64,000 nucleotides of DNA from positions 310,001-374,000 of the forward strand of contig NZ_QKZL01000002.1 of assembly GCF_003253995.1 (NCBI RefSeq), given 5' to 3'. The notes under the pieces are model-generated. The model searched no databases. It saw only the letters and a list, made by a program, of their open reading frames with translations, and was not told the DNA's origin. Positions 34,993 to 43,134 of this stretch are shown here, piece after piece. The position numbers were made by a program, and so were the translations under genes. Origin of the DNA: Palleronia aestuarii (GTDB taxonomy: Bacteria; Pseudomonadota; Alphaproteobacteria; Rhodobacterales; Rhodobacteraceae). How positions within the stretch are numbered: the stretch's first letter is position 1; each line of letters opens with the position of its first letter.

Positions 34993-36930
34993 GTGAGGCA
35001 GCCGCCTCCAACCGAGCCGGCTCCACCGGTCACGGGCACGTTACGGCTGCTTGCGACGACCGATCTGCACGCACGCCTCAGGGGCTACAACTATCCCGCC
35101 GGCGAGGAGGACGTCGAGGTCGGCCTTTCGCGCGCGGCCAGCGTGATCGCCCGGCTTCGCGCTTCCGTGCAGGGTGGTCTGCTCCTCGACAACGGCGATT
35201 TTCTCACCGGCGACATGCTCGGCGACCAGGCGTTCGACGCGGCACGACGAGACGACCCCAATCCCGTGATCGCCGCGATGAACGCCCTGCGCTACGACGC
35301 GGCCGCGCTCGGCAACCACGATTTCAACCCGGGCCTGCCCGCGCTCACTGCTGCGATGGCGCAGGCACGTTTCCCGATCCTGTCGTCGAATGTCCTGACG
35401 CGGCTGGGTCGATCGCCCGTGGAGGACAGCACGCTCGCGGTGCCCTGGACGATGATCGAGCGTCTGGCGCAGGACGGGCGCGGCGTGCTGCGGCCGCTCC
35501 GGATCGGGGTGATCGGCTTCACCCCGCCGCAGATCATGCAATGGGACCGTCATAACCTCGAGGGGCGCGTGATCGTGCGCGGGATCCTCGAGGCAGCGGC
35601 GGCCTGGATTCCCGCGATCCGGGCGGCCGGTGCCGATCTCGTCGTGGCGCTTTGCCATTCCGGGATCGCTCCGGCCGATCCGGCTGTCCCGGGCAGCGAG
35701 GATGTCGGCCTCGCCGTCGCGCGGGCGGGGGGGATCGACGCGCTCGTCCTGGGTCACCGGCACCGCGTCTTCCCCGGACGCGACTACGCCGCGGCGGAGG
35801 GGGTCGATCCGGTCGCGGGAACCCTCGCGGGCGTGCCCACGATCATGCCGGGATGCTGGGGGCGGCACGTGGGGCGGATCGATCTCGCGCTCGACTGGGA
35901 CGGGGTCCGGTGGCGTATGACACGGAGCGTCTCGGCCTGTCACAAGATCGCCGATCGACGCGCCGATGGAGCGATCCGGTCGCTCGCGCACCACAATCCC
36001 GATATCCTCCGGGCGACGGATCGCGCGCACCGGCGCAGCATCCGGGAGACGGCCCGGCCCGTGGGCTCCGTAGATATGCCGCTCACCTCCTATTTTGCAC
36101 AACTCGGGCGGAGCCGGGCGATCGAACTCGTGGCCCGTGCGCAGCGGATCTGCGTCGAGCGGCTGCTGCGCGGCACGCCGGACGCGAAGCTGCCGGTGAT
36201 CGGGATCGCGGCGCCGGTGCGCTGCGGCGGACGTGGCGGGCCCGAGAACTACGTCGACATCCCGTCGGGCGAGGTGACACTCGGCCAGCTTCTGACCCTC
36301 TATCCCTATACCAACCGGATCGCGGCGCTGAAGGCGAGCGGAGGCCTGCTGCGCGAGTGGCTCGAGCGCAGCGTCAGCGCCTTTCACAGGATCGCGCCCG
36401 GCGCGACGAACGCCCTCCTGATCGATCCGCGCTTTCCGAGCTTCGATCTCGACCTCGCGGACCGGGTGGGCTTCGAGATCGATCTCTCGCGGCCACCACG
36501 CTACGGGCCGCAGGGACAATTGCTCGACGCCCGCGCCTGGCGCGTCCGCGACCTGCGGTTTCTCGGCAAGAAAGTTCGAGAGGACGACATTTTTGTCCTG
36601 GCGCTGAGCGAGTTTCGCGCACAGGGCGGGGGCGGCTTTCCCGTCGGTGCCACCCGCCGGCTCGAGTTGCACTCGAGCGTCGAGGTTCACGACGCGATCC
36701 GCGATCTGCTCGGGACCGGCCAAGCGATTCGTTTCGAAAAACAGGCATTTACCTTCACGCCGATGCCGCACACCTCCGTCAACCTGCTCACCGGGCCCGG
36801 TTCGATTGCGCATCTCCGCGATCTCGCGGGGTTGTCTATCGGCGCGCCGGAACAGCTTCCGACCGGATTCGTGCGGCTGCGCGTCGATCTTGCCTCCGAT
36901 GCCCTTGAAACGGCGGATACGGGACGATAG
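34993..36930 (+). CDS. 2',3'-cyclic-nucleotide phosphodiesterase / 5'-nucleotidase family (CpdB-like)
   Basis: A 645-residue two-domain phosphoesterase. The metallophosphatase domain has the metal motifs TTDLHARL, LLLDNGDFLTGD, ALGNHDFNPGL and GHRHRVFPG; the C-terminal 5'-nucleotidase domain has LYPYTNRIAALKASGG and the late VFALSEFRAQGGGGFP-like loop that stacks the base. The family removes phosphate from (cyclic) nucleotides. The start is a GTG at 34993 with an AAAGGA site. No signal peptide is seen, unlike periplasmic E. coli CpdB, so it may act in the cytosol. The ffs promoter lies inside its last codons. Confidence 0.85.
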   Translation: MRQPPPTEPAPPVTGTLRLLATTDLHARLRGYNYPAGEEDVEVGLSRAASVIARLRASVQGGLLLDNGDFLTGDMLGDQAFDAARRDDPNPVIAAMNALRYDAAALGNHDFNPGLPALTAAMAQARFPILSSNVLTRLGRSPVEDSTLAVPWTMIERLAQDGRGVLRPLRIGVIGFTPPQIMQWDRHNLEGRVIVRGILEAAAAWIPAIRAAGADLVVALCHSGIAPADPAVPGSEDVGLAVARAGGIDALVLGHRHRVFPGRDYAAAEGVDPVAGTLAGVPTIMPGCWGRHVGRIDLALDWDGVRWRMTRSVSACHKIADRRADGAIRSLAHHNPDILRATDRAHRRSIRETARPVGSVDMPLTSYFAQLGRSRAIELVARAQRICVERLLRGTPDAKLPVIGIAAPVRCGGRGGPENYVDIPSGEVTLGQLLTLYPYTNRIAALKASGGLLREWLERSVSAFHRIAPGATNALLIDPRFPSFDLDLADRVGFEIDLSRPPRYGPQGQLLDARAWRVRDLRFLGKKVREDDIFVLALSEFRAQGGGGFPVGATRRLELHSSVEVHDAIRDLLGTGQAIRFEKQAFTFTPMPHTSVNLLTGPGSIAHLRDLAGLSIGAPEQLPTGFVRLRVDLASDALETADTGR

Positions 36931-36933
36931 ATT
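36905..36933 (+). promoter_or_regulatory. Promoter of the SRP RNA gene
   Basis: TTGAAA (36905-36910) and TAGATT (36928-36933) with a 17-base spacer. Initiation would fall near 36940, where the SRP RNA helix begins. The -35 box lies inside the final codons of the phosphoesterase gene. Confidence 0.65.
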
Positions 36934-36939
36934 TCTCGG

Positions 36940-37036
36940 CGAGGGGTTGGCGCGGGCAGGCGCCTCGCCAACCCGGTCAGGTCCGGAAGGAAGCAGCCGT
37001 AACGAGCCCCGCTTGGGTCGTTGTCCAGCCTCTCAC
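36940..37036 (+). ncRNA. ffs: Signal recognition particle RNA (4.5S)
   Basis: Contains the near-invariant SRP domain IV core GGTCAGGTCCGGAAGGAAGC (36975-36994) and its paired continuation AGCCGTAACGA to GGGTCGTTGTCC. The ends GAGGGGTTGG and CCAGCCTCTC pair to close the hairpin. This RNA binds Ffh and targets membrane proteins to the translocon. Size is about 97 bases, the small bacterial type. Confidence 0.95.
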
Positions 37037-37041
37037 CACAT

Positions 37042-37070
37042 GCGCCGCCCTTCGGGGCGGCGCTGTCGTT
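37042..37070 (+). terminator. Terminator of the SRP RNA gene
   Basis: Perfect 9-bp stem GCGCCGCCC / GGGCGGCGC with a stable TTCG tetraloop, followed by a mixed T-containing tail TGTCGTTTC. It starts 5 bases after the SRP RNA. Confidence 0.75.
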
Positions 37071-37163
37071 TCACCGCCCCCGATGTCGATGGCCCCCTGC
37101 ACTGGCTGCCCGGAGGCGTGCGGGCTAGGGTCTGGCGGTGCGACGAATCCCCCGAGAGGTGAC

Positions 37164-38912
37164 ATGACCGACGCCCCCGCCGCCTATCAGGTGCTGGCCC
37201 GCAAGTACCGCCCCGCGACCTTCGCCGACCTGATCGGGCAGGACGCAATGGTCCGCACGCTGAAAAATGCGTTCGAGGCCGACCGGATCGCCCAGGCCTT
37301 CCTGCTCACGGGCATCCGCGGCACCGGCAAGACGACGACCGCGCGGATCATCGCCAAGGGCATGAACTGCATCGGTCCCGACGGTACGGGCGGACCGACC
37401 ACGCAGCCCTGCGGCGTCTGCGAGCCCTGCCGGGCGATCGCCGAGAGCCGCCATGTCGACGTGCTGGAGATGGACGGGGCGAGCCAGACCGGGGTGGGCG
37501 ACATCCGCGAGAACGTCCTCAACTCCGTGCAATACGCGCCGTCCTCAGCGCGCTACAAGATCTACATCATCGACGAGGTCCACATGCTGTCGACGAGCGC
37601 GTTCAACGCGCTCCTGAAGACGCTGGAGGAGCCGCCGGCGCATGTGAAGTTCATCTTCGCCACGACCGAGATCCGGAAGGTCCCCGTCACCGTGCTCTCG
37701 CGCTGCCAGCGCTTCGATCTGCGCCGGATCGAGCCGGAAACTATGATCGCGCATCTCAAGGGCATCGCCGGGCGGGAAGGCGCCGTCGTCGCGGACGATG
37801 CCCTGGCGATCCTGACGCGTGCCGCGGAAGGCTCCGTCCGGGACGCGTTGAGCCTGATGGACCAGGCCATCGCGCATGGTGCGGGCGGGGAGACGGGCGC
37901 GGAGGAAGTGCGCGCCATGCTGGGCCTCGCCGATCGCGGCCGGGTGCTCGACCTCATGGACCTGGTGATGCAGGGCGACGCGAAGAGCGCGCTGAGCGAG
38001 ATCGGGGCGCAATATGCGGACGGCGCCGACCCCCTCGCCGTGCTGCGCGAGCTCGCCGAGATCACCCACTGGATCAGCGTCATCAAGATCTCGCCCGACG
38101 CGGCCGACGACCCGACCGCGGGCCCCGACGAACGCGCCCGGGGCCGCGACATGGCCGACCGGCTCGCCATGCGCAGTCTCACGCGGATGTGGCAGATGCT
38201 CCTCAAGGCGCTCGAGGAGGTCGCCGTAGCTCCGAACGCGATGATGGCCGCCGAGATGGCGATCATCCGGCTGACCCACGTGGCCGACCTGCCGCCGCCT
38301 GAAGAATTGGTGCGGCGGCTTTCCGACGCGCCGCCCGCGCCCCCCGCCCCGTCGGGAACGTCTGGCGCGACCCCGTCGCCGTCTCCGGGGGGCGGGTCCA
38401 TGCAGGCGCGTCCGGTACCGGGTGGGCGCACGGGCGGCGCGGCGCCGGCCGTCGCCGCGGCCTCGGAAACGGCGCTGGCGCGGTTTCACGCTTTCGATCA
38501 GGTCGTCGAACTCATCCGGGCCAATCGCGACGCGAAACTCCTCATCGACGTGGAGACCGGACTGAGGCTCGTGCGCTACGTTCCCGGGCGGATCGAGTTC
38601 CAGCCCGCCGAGAGCGCGCCGCGCGACCTCGCCGCGCGGCTCGCGCAGCGGCTTCAGACTTGGACCGGTGTGCGCTGGGCGGTGAGCATCGCCGGGGAAG
38701 GCGGCGGGGCGACCATCGCGGAGACCCGCGACGCGGAGAGCGACGCGCTTAGGCAGGCGGCGGAGGCCCATCCGATGATGCAGGCGGTCCGCAACGCCTT
38801 CCCGAAGGCCCGGATCCTCGGCATCCGGACGCATGACGAGGTTGCCGCGGAGGCCGCCGCGGAGGCGCTGCCCGAGGTCGACGAGGAATGGGATCCCTTC
38901 GCCGAGGAGTGA
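37164..38912 (+). CDS. dnaX: DNA polymerase III subunits gamma and tau
   Basis: Clamp-loader ATPase. The 582-residue protein starts with the DnaX segment YQVLARKYRPATFADLIGQD, then Walker A GIRGTGKTTTAR, a zinc-binding CGVCEPC, the DEVHMLS box and the sensor SRCQRFDLRR. After a Pro/Ala/Gly-rich linker (about residues 390-430) comes the C-terminal tau-type part. The start at 37164 follows GAGAGGTGAC. First of the dnaX-ybaB-recR set that is conserved in many bacteria. Confidence 0.94.
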   Translation: MTDAPAAYQVLARKYRPATFADLIGQDAMVRTLKNAFEADRIAQAFLLTGIRGTGKTTTARIIAKGMNCIGPDGTGGPTTQPCGVCEPCRAIAESRHVDVLEMDGASQTGVGDIRENVLNSVQYAPSSARYKIYIIDEVHMLSTSAFNALLKTLEEPPAHVKFIFATTEIRKVPVTVLSRCQRFDLRRIEPETMIAHLKGIAGREGAVVADDALAILTRAAEGSVRDALSLMDQAIAHGAGGETGAEEVRAMLGLADRGRVLDLMDLVMQGDAKSALSEIGAQYADGADPLAVLRELAEITHWISVIKISPDAADDPTAGPDERARGRDMADRLAMRSLTRMWQMLLKALEEVAVAPNAMMAAEMAIIRLTHVADLPPPEELVRRLSDAPPAPPAPSGTSGATPSPSPGGGSMQARPVPGGRTGGAAPAVAAASETALARFHAFDQVVELIRANRDAKLLIDVETGLRLVRYVPGRIEFQPAESAPRDLAARLAQRLQTWTGVRWAVSIAGEGGGATIAETRDAESDALRQAAEAHPMMQAVRNAFPKARILGIRTHDEVAAEAAAEALPEVDEEWDPFAEE

Positions 38913-38977
38913 CCGCCTTGCGGAGAGCCGGTGTCGACCGTATCTCAGGGGCAGGGATCAGAGGCCGGGAGAACGCA

Positions 38978-39322
38978 ATGTTCAAGGGAATGGGCGGCTT
39001 GGGCGACATGTCCAAGATGATGAAGGCCGCGCAGGAGATGCAGGGCAAGATGGAGAGCCTGCAGGAGGATCTGGCGCGGATCACCGTGGAAGGCGAATCG
39101 GGGGCCGGGCTCGTGAAGGCGACCTCGACCGCCAAGGGCGAGTTGGTGGGCCTCGATATCGATCCGTCGATCTTCAATCCCGACGAGAAGGAAGTCGTGG
39201 AGGACCTGATCCTCGCCGCGATCAAGGACGCGCAGCAGCGCGCCTCCGAGAAGAGCCGCGAGGAGATGCAGAAGCTGACCGAGGGGCTCGGCCTGCCGCC
39301 GGGCATGAAGCTGCCATTCTGA
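38978..39322 (+). CDS. YbaB/EbfC nucleoid-associated protein
   Basis: A 114-residue DNA-binding protein, all conserved features present: the [21 protein letters not shown] helix, the strand [18 protein letters not shown] and the C-terminal helix ending [11 protein letters not shown]. It forms dimers like tweezers that coat DNA. The position between dnaX and recR is the usual one. The start at 38978 is used instead of a longer open frame beginning inside dnaX. Confidence 0.93.
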   Translation: MFKGMGGLGDMSKMMKAAQEMQGKMESLQEDLARITVEGESGAGLVKATSTAKGELVGLDIDPSIFNPDEKEVVEDLILAAIKDAQQRASEKSREEMQKLTEGLGLPPGMKLPF

Positions 39323-39359
39323 CGGGGTCGAATCCTCCGTCGTCCGCGCCGGGGACCCG

Positions 39360-39959
39360 GTGAGCGGAGATACTCGCGACATCCAGGCGCTGATCGACCT
39401 GATGGCGCGGCTGCCGGGGCTCGGGCCCCGTTCGGCGCGCCGTGCCGTCCTCCACCTGATCCGCAAGCGTGCGCAATTGATGACGCCGCTGGCCGACGCC
39501 TTGCGCGACGTGGCCGCGGGGGTGCGGGACTGCCTCAATTGCGGCAATGTCTCGACCACGGAAGTCTGCGCAATCTGTACCTCGGAAAAGCGCGAGACCG
39601 GGGAAATATGCGTCGTGGAGGACGTGGCCGATCTCTGGGCGATGGAACGGTCGGGCGTCTTTCGCGGACGCTACCACGTTCTCGGCGGCACGCTTTCAGC
39701 GCTCGACGCGGTGGGACCCGATGAACTCGGCATCCCGCGTCTTCTGGACCGGCTGGATCGTGAAGGGGTGCAGGAGGTGATCCTCGCGCTCGCCGTGACC
39801 GTCGAAGGCCAGACGACGGCGCATTACATCGCCGATCAGATGACCGGTCGTGACATTGCCGTTACGTCGCTCGCCCAGGGTGTGCCCGTAGGAGGCGAAC
39901 TCGACTATCTCGACGATGGCACGATCGGCGCCGCGCTCCGCGCGCGCAAATCGTTCTGA
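39360..39959 (+). CDS. recR: Recombination mediator protein RecR
   Basis: Works with RecFO to load RecA on gapped DNA. The 199-residue product shows the helix-hairpin-helix [18 protein letters not shown], a four-cysteine zinc finger (CLNCGN ... CAIC), and a TOPRIM domain with [17 protein letters not shown] and a late [18 protein letters not shown]-type motif. The start is a GTG, giving the standard length. Confidence 0.95.
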   Translation: MSGDTRDIQALIDLMARLPGLGPRSARRAVLHLIRKRAQLMTPLADALRDVAAGVRDCLNCGNVSTTEVCAICTSEKRETGEICVVEDVADLWAMERSGVFRGRYHVLGGTLSALDAVGPDELGIPRLLDRLDREGVQEVILALAVTVEGQTTAHYIADQMTGRDIAVTSLAQGVPVGGELDYLDDGTIGAALRARKSF

Positions 39960-40159
39960 TCGCTCGGACGGCTCCCCATATCTGGCGAGGAGGCGGGAGT
40001 AATCCACAACTTACGGGGTCGGAGCCCAAGGAAAGGCTTTACACACCGAATCGCATCCCACACCATATGTGAATGGGAACGGACAGGAAGAACGTCCGAC
40101 CCGGAGCAGGCACCGAGCCCCGGGCATCCGCCCGCAGGCCGCAACTCATGAGGCCGCGC

Positions 40160-40663
40160 ATGTCGCTGACCGAGCAATTTATGCATATCGACGACATCGA
40201 CCCAATCGACATCGTCGAACACCTCGCAGAGCATCACGAATGGGATTTCGACCGGATCGCGGAAGACCGGATCGCGATGGTTGTCGACGGGCAGTGGCGC
40301 ACCTACTCGATCTCGCTCTCCTGGGCGCCGCGGGAGGAATGTCTGCGGCTTGTCTCCACCTTCGAGCTCGCTCCACCGGAGGAGCGTCTGCCGGAGCTCT
40401 ACGAGGTGCTGAATGCGGCCAACGACGCCTGCTGGGCCGGGGCGTTCACCTATTGGGACGAGCCGAAGCTGATGGTCTATCGCTACGGCCTCGTCCTCGC
40501 AGGGGGCTATGTCGCGGGACCGGAGCAGATCGACCGGATGATCGCCTCCGCCGTCGCGGCAGCGGAGCGGTTCTATCCCGCGTTCCAGCTCGTCTGCTGG
40601 GGCGGCCGGACGCCCGCTGACGCGATGCAGGTGGCAATCGCCGAGGCCTACGGCACCGCCTGA
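40160..40663 (+). CDS. YbjN domain protein (type III secretion chaperone-like fold)
   Basis: A 167-residue acidic protein with the YbjN pattern: PIDIVEHLAEHHEWDFDRIAED, then a strand MVVDGQWRTYSISLSW, then the RLPELYEVLNAANDACWAGAF helix. The fold is shared with secretion chaperones; cellular role unknown. The ATG at 40160 is preferred (GAGG six bases upstream), with 40148 in the same frame also possible. The end overlaps the convergent exported protein by 16 bases. Confidence 0.8.
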   Translation: MSLTEQFMHIDDIDPIDIVEHLAEHHEWDFDRIAEDRIAMVVDGQWRTYSISLSWAPREECLRLVSTFELAPPEERLPELYEVLNAANDACWAGAFTYWDEPKLMVYRYGLVLAGGYVAGPEQIDRMIASAVAAAERFYPAFQLVCWGGRTPADAMQVAIAEAYGTA

Positions 40664-41361
40664 TCGACGCCGCCGCTGAACGGGCGCGAAAGGCCGCGCG
40701 TGGCGACGGGCACCGCGACGGCCGTGAGAAGCAGCCATAGCGCGGCGGGCAGGGGAATGGCCGGCGGGATCGGTGGCGGGCCATTCGGATCGCCGCCGGG
40801 ACGCTCGGGTTCCACGAATCCCCAATGGGCGATCGGGTCGGCGGGATCGCCGTCATCATGGCGCCCGACAATCGACTGACCGCCCGTCAGGACCGGCGAC
40901 GGACCGGCGACGCCGCGCGGCGTCGCGCCGGGCAGGACCGCCGCCACGAGCGTTCCCGCGACATCCGCAGGCGGAACGAGGCCCGACCAGAATTCGCCCG
41001 GCGCGGGTGCCTCCTCGTCGAAAGGCGTGACCTCGGCGCGGCAATGCTCCGCGTAACGGGCGTAGTACTCGTCCCATTCGGAATCGCTCGTCGGCCGGCC
41101 GATGACGAAATCCCCAAGCTCGCCGCGGGTCAGGACGTCGCAGGGCGCGGGAAGGCAGGTGCGGGGCAGCCGGACGCCCTTGCCGGTCGCGGCGAAGGCG
41201 ATCTCCAGTTCATCCTGCCGGATGCATTCGTAACCCAGGGCATCGACGCGAAGGATCTGCGCCAGGGGGACGGGGCTCGCGATGGCGGGAGCGCAGTGAA
41301 GCGAGGCAGCGAACCCCGCCGCCATCACCGCACTGCCATACATCCGACGCATCCGTTTCAT
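40648..41361 (-). CDS. Exported protein with a VPLPA-CTERM-like tail
   Basis: A 237-residue protein of unknown function. A signal peptide (residues 1 to about 28, ending APAIASP) precedes a soluble region with several cysteines (RTCLPAPCD, AEHCRAE). The C-terminus has IPLPAALWLLLTAVAVPVA followed by a basic patch, which looks like a VPLPA-CTERM exosortase sorting signal. No exosortase gene is in the window. It is 66 bases downstream of cobO but probably not functionally linked. Confidence 0.65.
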   Translation of the reverse strand: MKRMRRMYGSAVMAAGFAASLHCAPAIASPVPLAQILRVDALGYECIRQDELEIAFAATGKGVRLPRTCLPAPCDVLTRGELGDFVIGRPTSDSEWDEYYARYAEHCRAEVTPFDEEAPAPGEFWSGLVPPADVAGTLVAAVLPGATPRGVAGPSPVLTGGQSIVGRHDDGDPADPIAHWGFVEPERPGGDPNGPPPIPPAIPLPAALWLLLTAVAVPVATRGLSRPFSGGVDQAVP

Positions 41362-41427
41362 GGGTTACGACGTTACGCATGCCTAGATTAAGGAGCCGTT
41401 CGCGCCGCGCGCGGTCCCGGGCCATTC

Positions 41428-42033
41428 TCAGTATTCCACGCCGATCTGCGCCTTGATCCCGCTTCGGAAGGGATGCTTGACGAGCTCCATCTCGGTTACG
41501 AGGTCGGCCGCCTCGATCACGTCGGGATGCGCGTTGCGCCCGGTGAGCACGACATGGGTCATCGGTGGCTTCTCCTCCGCGAGGAAGGCGATCACGTCGG
41601 CCACGTCGATATACTCGTAGCGCAGCGCGATGTTGATCTCGTCGAGGAGCACCATGCGATTCTCCTGATCGCGGATCAGCTCCTTGGCCTTTTCCCAGGC
41701 GGCCGCGGCCATCTCCGTGTCGCGGGAACGGTCCTGCGTCTCCCAGGTGAAGCCCTCGCCCATCGTGTGGAAGGCGCAGATGTCGGAGAAGCGTCCGAGG
41801 ATCAGGTCGCGCTCGCCCGTCGACATGCCGCCCTTGATGAACTGAACGACGGCCGAGCGCATGTCGTGGGCGATGCAGCGGAAGATCATGCCGAAGGCGG
41901 CCGAGGACTTGCCCTTGCCTTTGCCGGTATGGACGATGACGAGACCCTTCTCGTCCGTCTTCGTGGCCATGATCTTGTCGCGCGCGGCCTTCTTCTTGGC
42001 CATCTTCGCGGCGTGGCGGTCGTCGTCGCTCAT
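41428..42033 (-). CDS. cobO: Cob(I)yrinic acid a,c-diamide adenosyltransferase
   Basis: Transfers the 5'-deoxyadenosyl group from ATP to the corrinoid cobalt, giving the coenzyme form. The 201-residue product has the P-loop VHTGKGKGKSSAAFG near residue 33, the RDLILGRF/MGEGFTWETQD segment, and LDEINIALRYEYIDV as Walker B. It belongs to the CobO/BtuR family. Last gene of the cobalamin block on this strand, 40 bases after lrgB. Its product supports EutBC. Confidence 0.95.
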   Translation of the reverse strand: MSDDDRHAAKMAKKKAARDKIMATKTDEKGLVIVHTGKGKGKSSAAFGMIFRCIAHDMRSAVVQFIKGGMSTGERDLILGRFSDICAFHTMGEGFTWETQDRSRDTEMAAAAWEKAKELIRDQENRMVLLDEINIALRYEYIDVADVIAFLAEEKPPMTHVVLTGRNAHPDVIEAADLVTEMELVKHPFRSGIKAQIGVEY

Positions 42034-42073
42034 CTCTCGGTTTCCAATCTTTCTGGCATGTCTCGGACCCGGC

Positions 42074-42781
42074 TCACAGGATGAGCCGAACGATCAGGGG
42101 CGCGACGAGCGCGGTCAGGACGGCGTTGAGCCCCATTCCGATGCCGGAGAAGGTGCCTGCCGTCTCGTTTACCTGGAAGGCCCGTGCCGTGCCGATCCCG
42201 TGCGCCGCGACCCCGGCGGAGAAGCCCCGCGCGCGCCAATCCGTCAGCCGCGCGAGATTCAGGAGCGGCGTGACCATGATCGCGCCCGCGATGCCGGTGA
42301 GGATGACGAGGATCGCTGTCAGCGTCGGCGCGCCGCCGAGCTCTTCGGTGATGCCGATGGCCACGGGGGCCGTCACCGATTTCGACGCGAGCGAGATGAG
42401 GGAGATGCGGTCGAGCCCGATCGCCATCCCCATCGCCACGGCAGACAGGAGCGCGACCATCGAGCCCACGACGAGCGCCGCGGCCATGGGCAGGAGCACG
42501 CGGCCCACGCGCTTGCGGTTCACCCAGAGTGGCACGGCAAGCGATACCGTCGCGGGGCCGAGCATGAAGTGGACGAATTGCGCGCCTTCGAAATAGGTCG
42601 CGTAGCTCGTGCCGCTCAGGATCAGGGTCGCGCCAAGCAGGATGATCGCGACGAGGACGGGATTGACGAGCGGGGAGCGGCCCGAGAGCTCGAAAAGCCG
42701 CGTGCCGCAGAGGTAGGCCACGAGCGTGGCCGAGAGCCAGAGAAGCTCTTCCTGTCGGAGGTAGGACCAGATCTCGATCAT
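42074..42781 (-). CDS. lrgB: LrgB/CidB-family membrane protein
   Basis: A 235-residue inner-membrane protein with about six membrane segments and the family hallmarks KSVTAPVAIGITEELGG and AAHGIGTARAFQVNE. LrgB acts with LrgA; the pair was described as a holin/antiholin-like system and in Bacillus subtilis as a pyruvate transporter. The start at 42781 overlaps the lrgA stop (ATGA). Confidence 0.9.
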   Translation of the reverse strand: MIEIWSYLRQEELLWLSATLVAYLCGTRLFELSGRSPLVNPVLVAIILLGATLILSGTSYATYFEGAQFVHFMLGPATVSLAVPLWVNRKRVGRVLLPMAAALVVGSMVALLSAVAMGMAIGLDRISLISLASKSVTAPVAIGITEELGGAPTLTAILVILTGIAGAIMVTPLLNLARLTDWRARGFSAGVAAHGIGTARAFQVNETAGTFSGIGMGLNAVLTALVAPLIVRLIL

Positions 42782-43134
42782 TGCGCCTCGTCCTCCGGCG
42801 CGGTGCGGGCGAGGAGCGCGAAGGTCCAGGCCCCGGCGACGATGGCGAGCGCGGTCGAGACGAGGATGATCCCGATCAGCGCCAGCCCGCTCTCGCGGAG
42901 CGTCCCGAAATGCCCCACGATCCCGACGCCGGCAGGCACGAAGAGGAGCGAGAGATTGCCGAGAAGCGTGCGCGTCACCGGCCTGAGCATCTCCTCCAGC
43001 TTCGGACGGGCGAAGAGCGCGATCAGCAGGAAGATCAGGCCAACGACCGGGCCGGGCACCGGCAGGCCGAGGGCGCGGACCAGGACTTCGCCTGCGAGCT
43101 GCAGGATGAGGAGAAGCGCGATCGGGACGATCAT
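42778..43134 (-). CDS. lrgA: LrgA/CidA-family membrane protein
   Basis: A 118-residue protein with four membrane segments; GLPVPGPVVGLIFLLIAL and the LFVPAGVGIV segment are diagnostic of the LrgA/CidA family. It is locked between cobN and lrgB with ATGA overlaps at both ends, so it is translated from the cobalamin message. Partner of lrgB. Confidence 0.9.
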   Translation of the reverse strand: MIVPIALLLILQLAGEVLVRALGLPVPGPVVGLIFLLIALFARPKLEEMLRPVTRTLLGNLSLLFVPAGVGIVGHFGTLRESGLALIGIILVSTALAIVAGAWTFALLARTAPEDEAQ

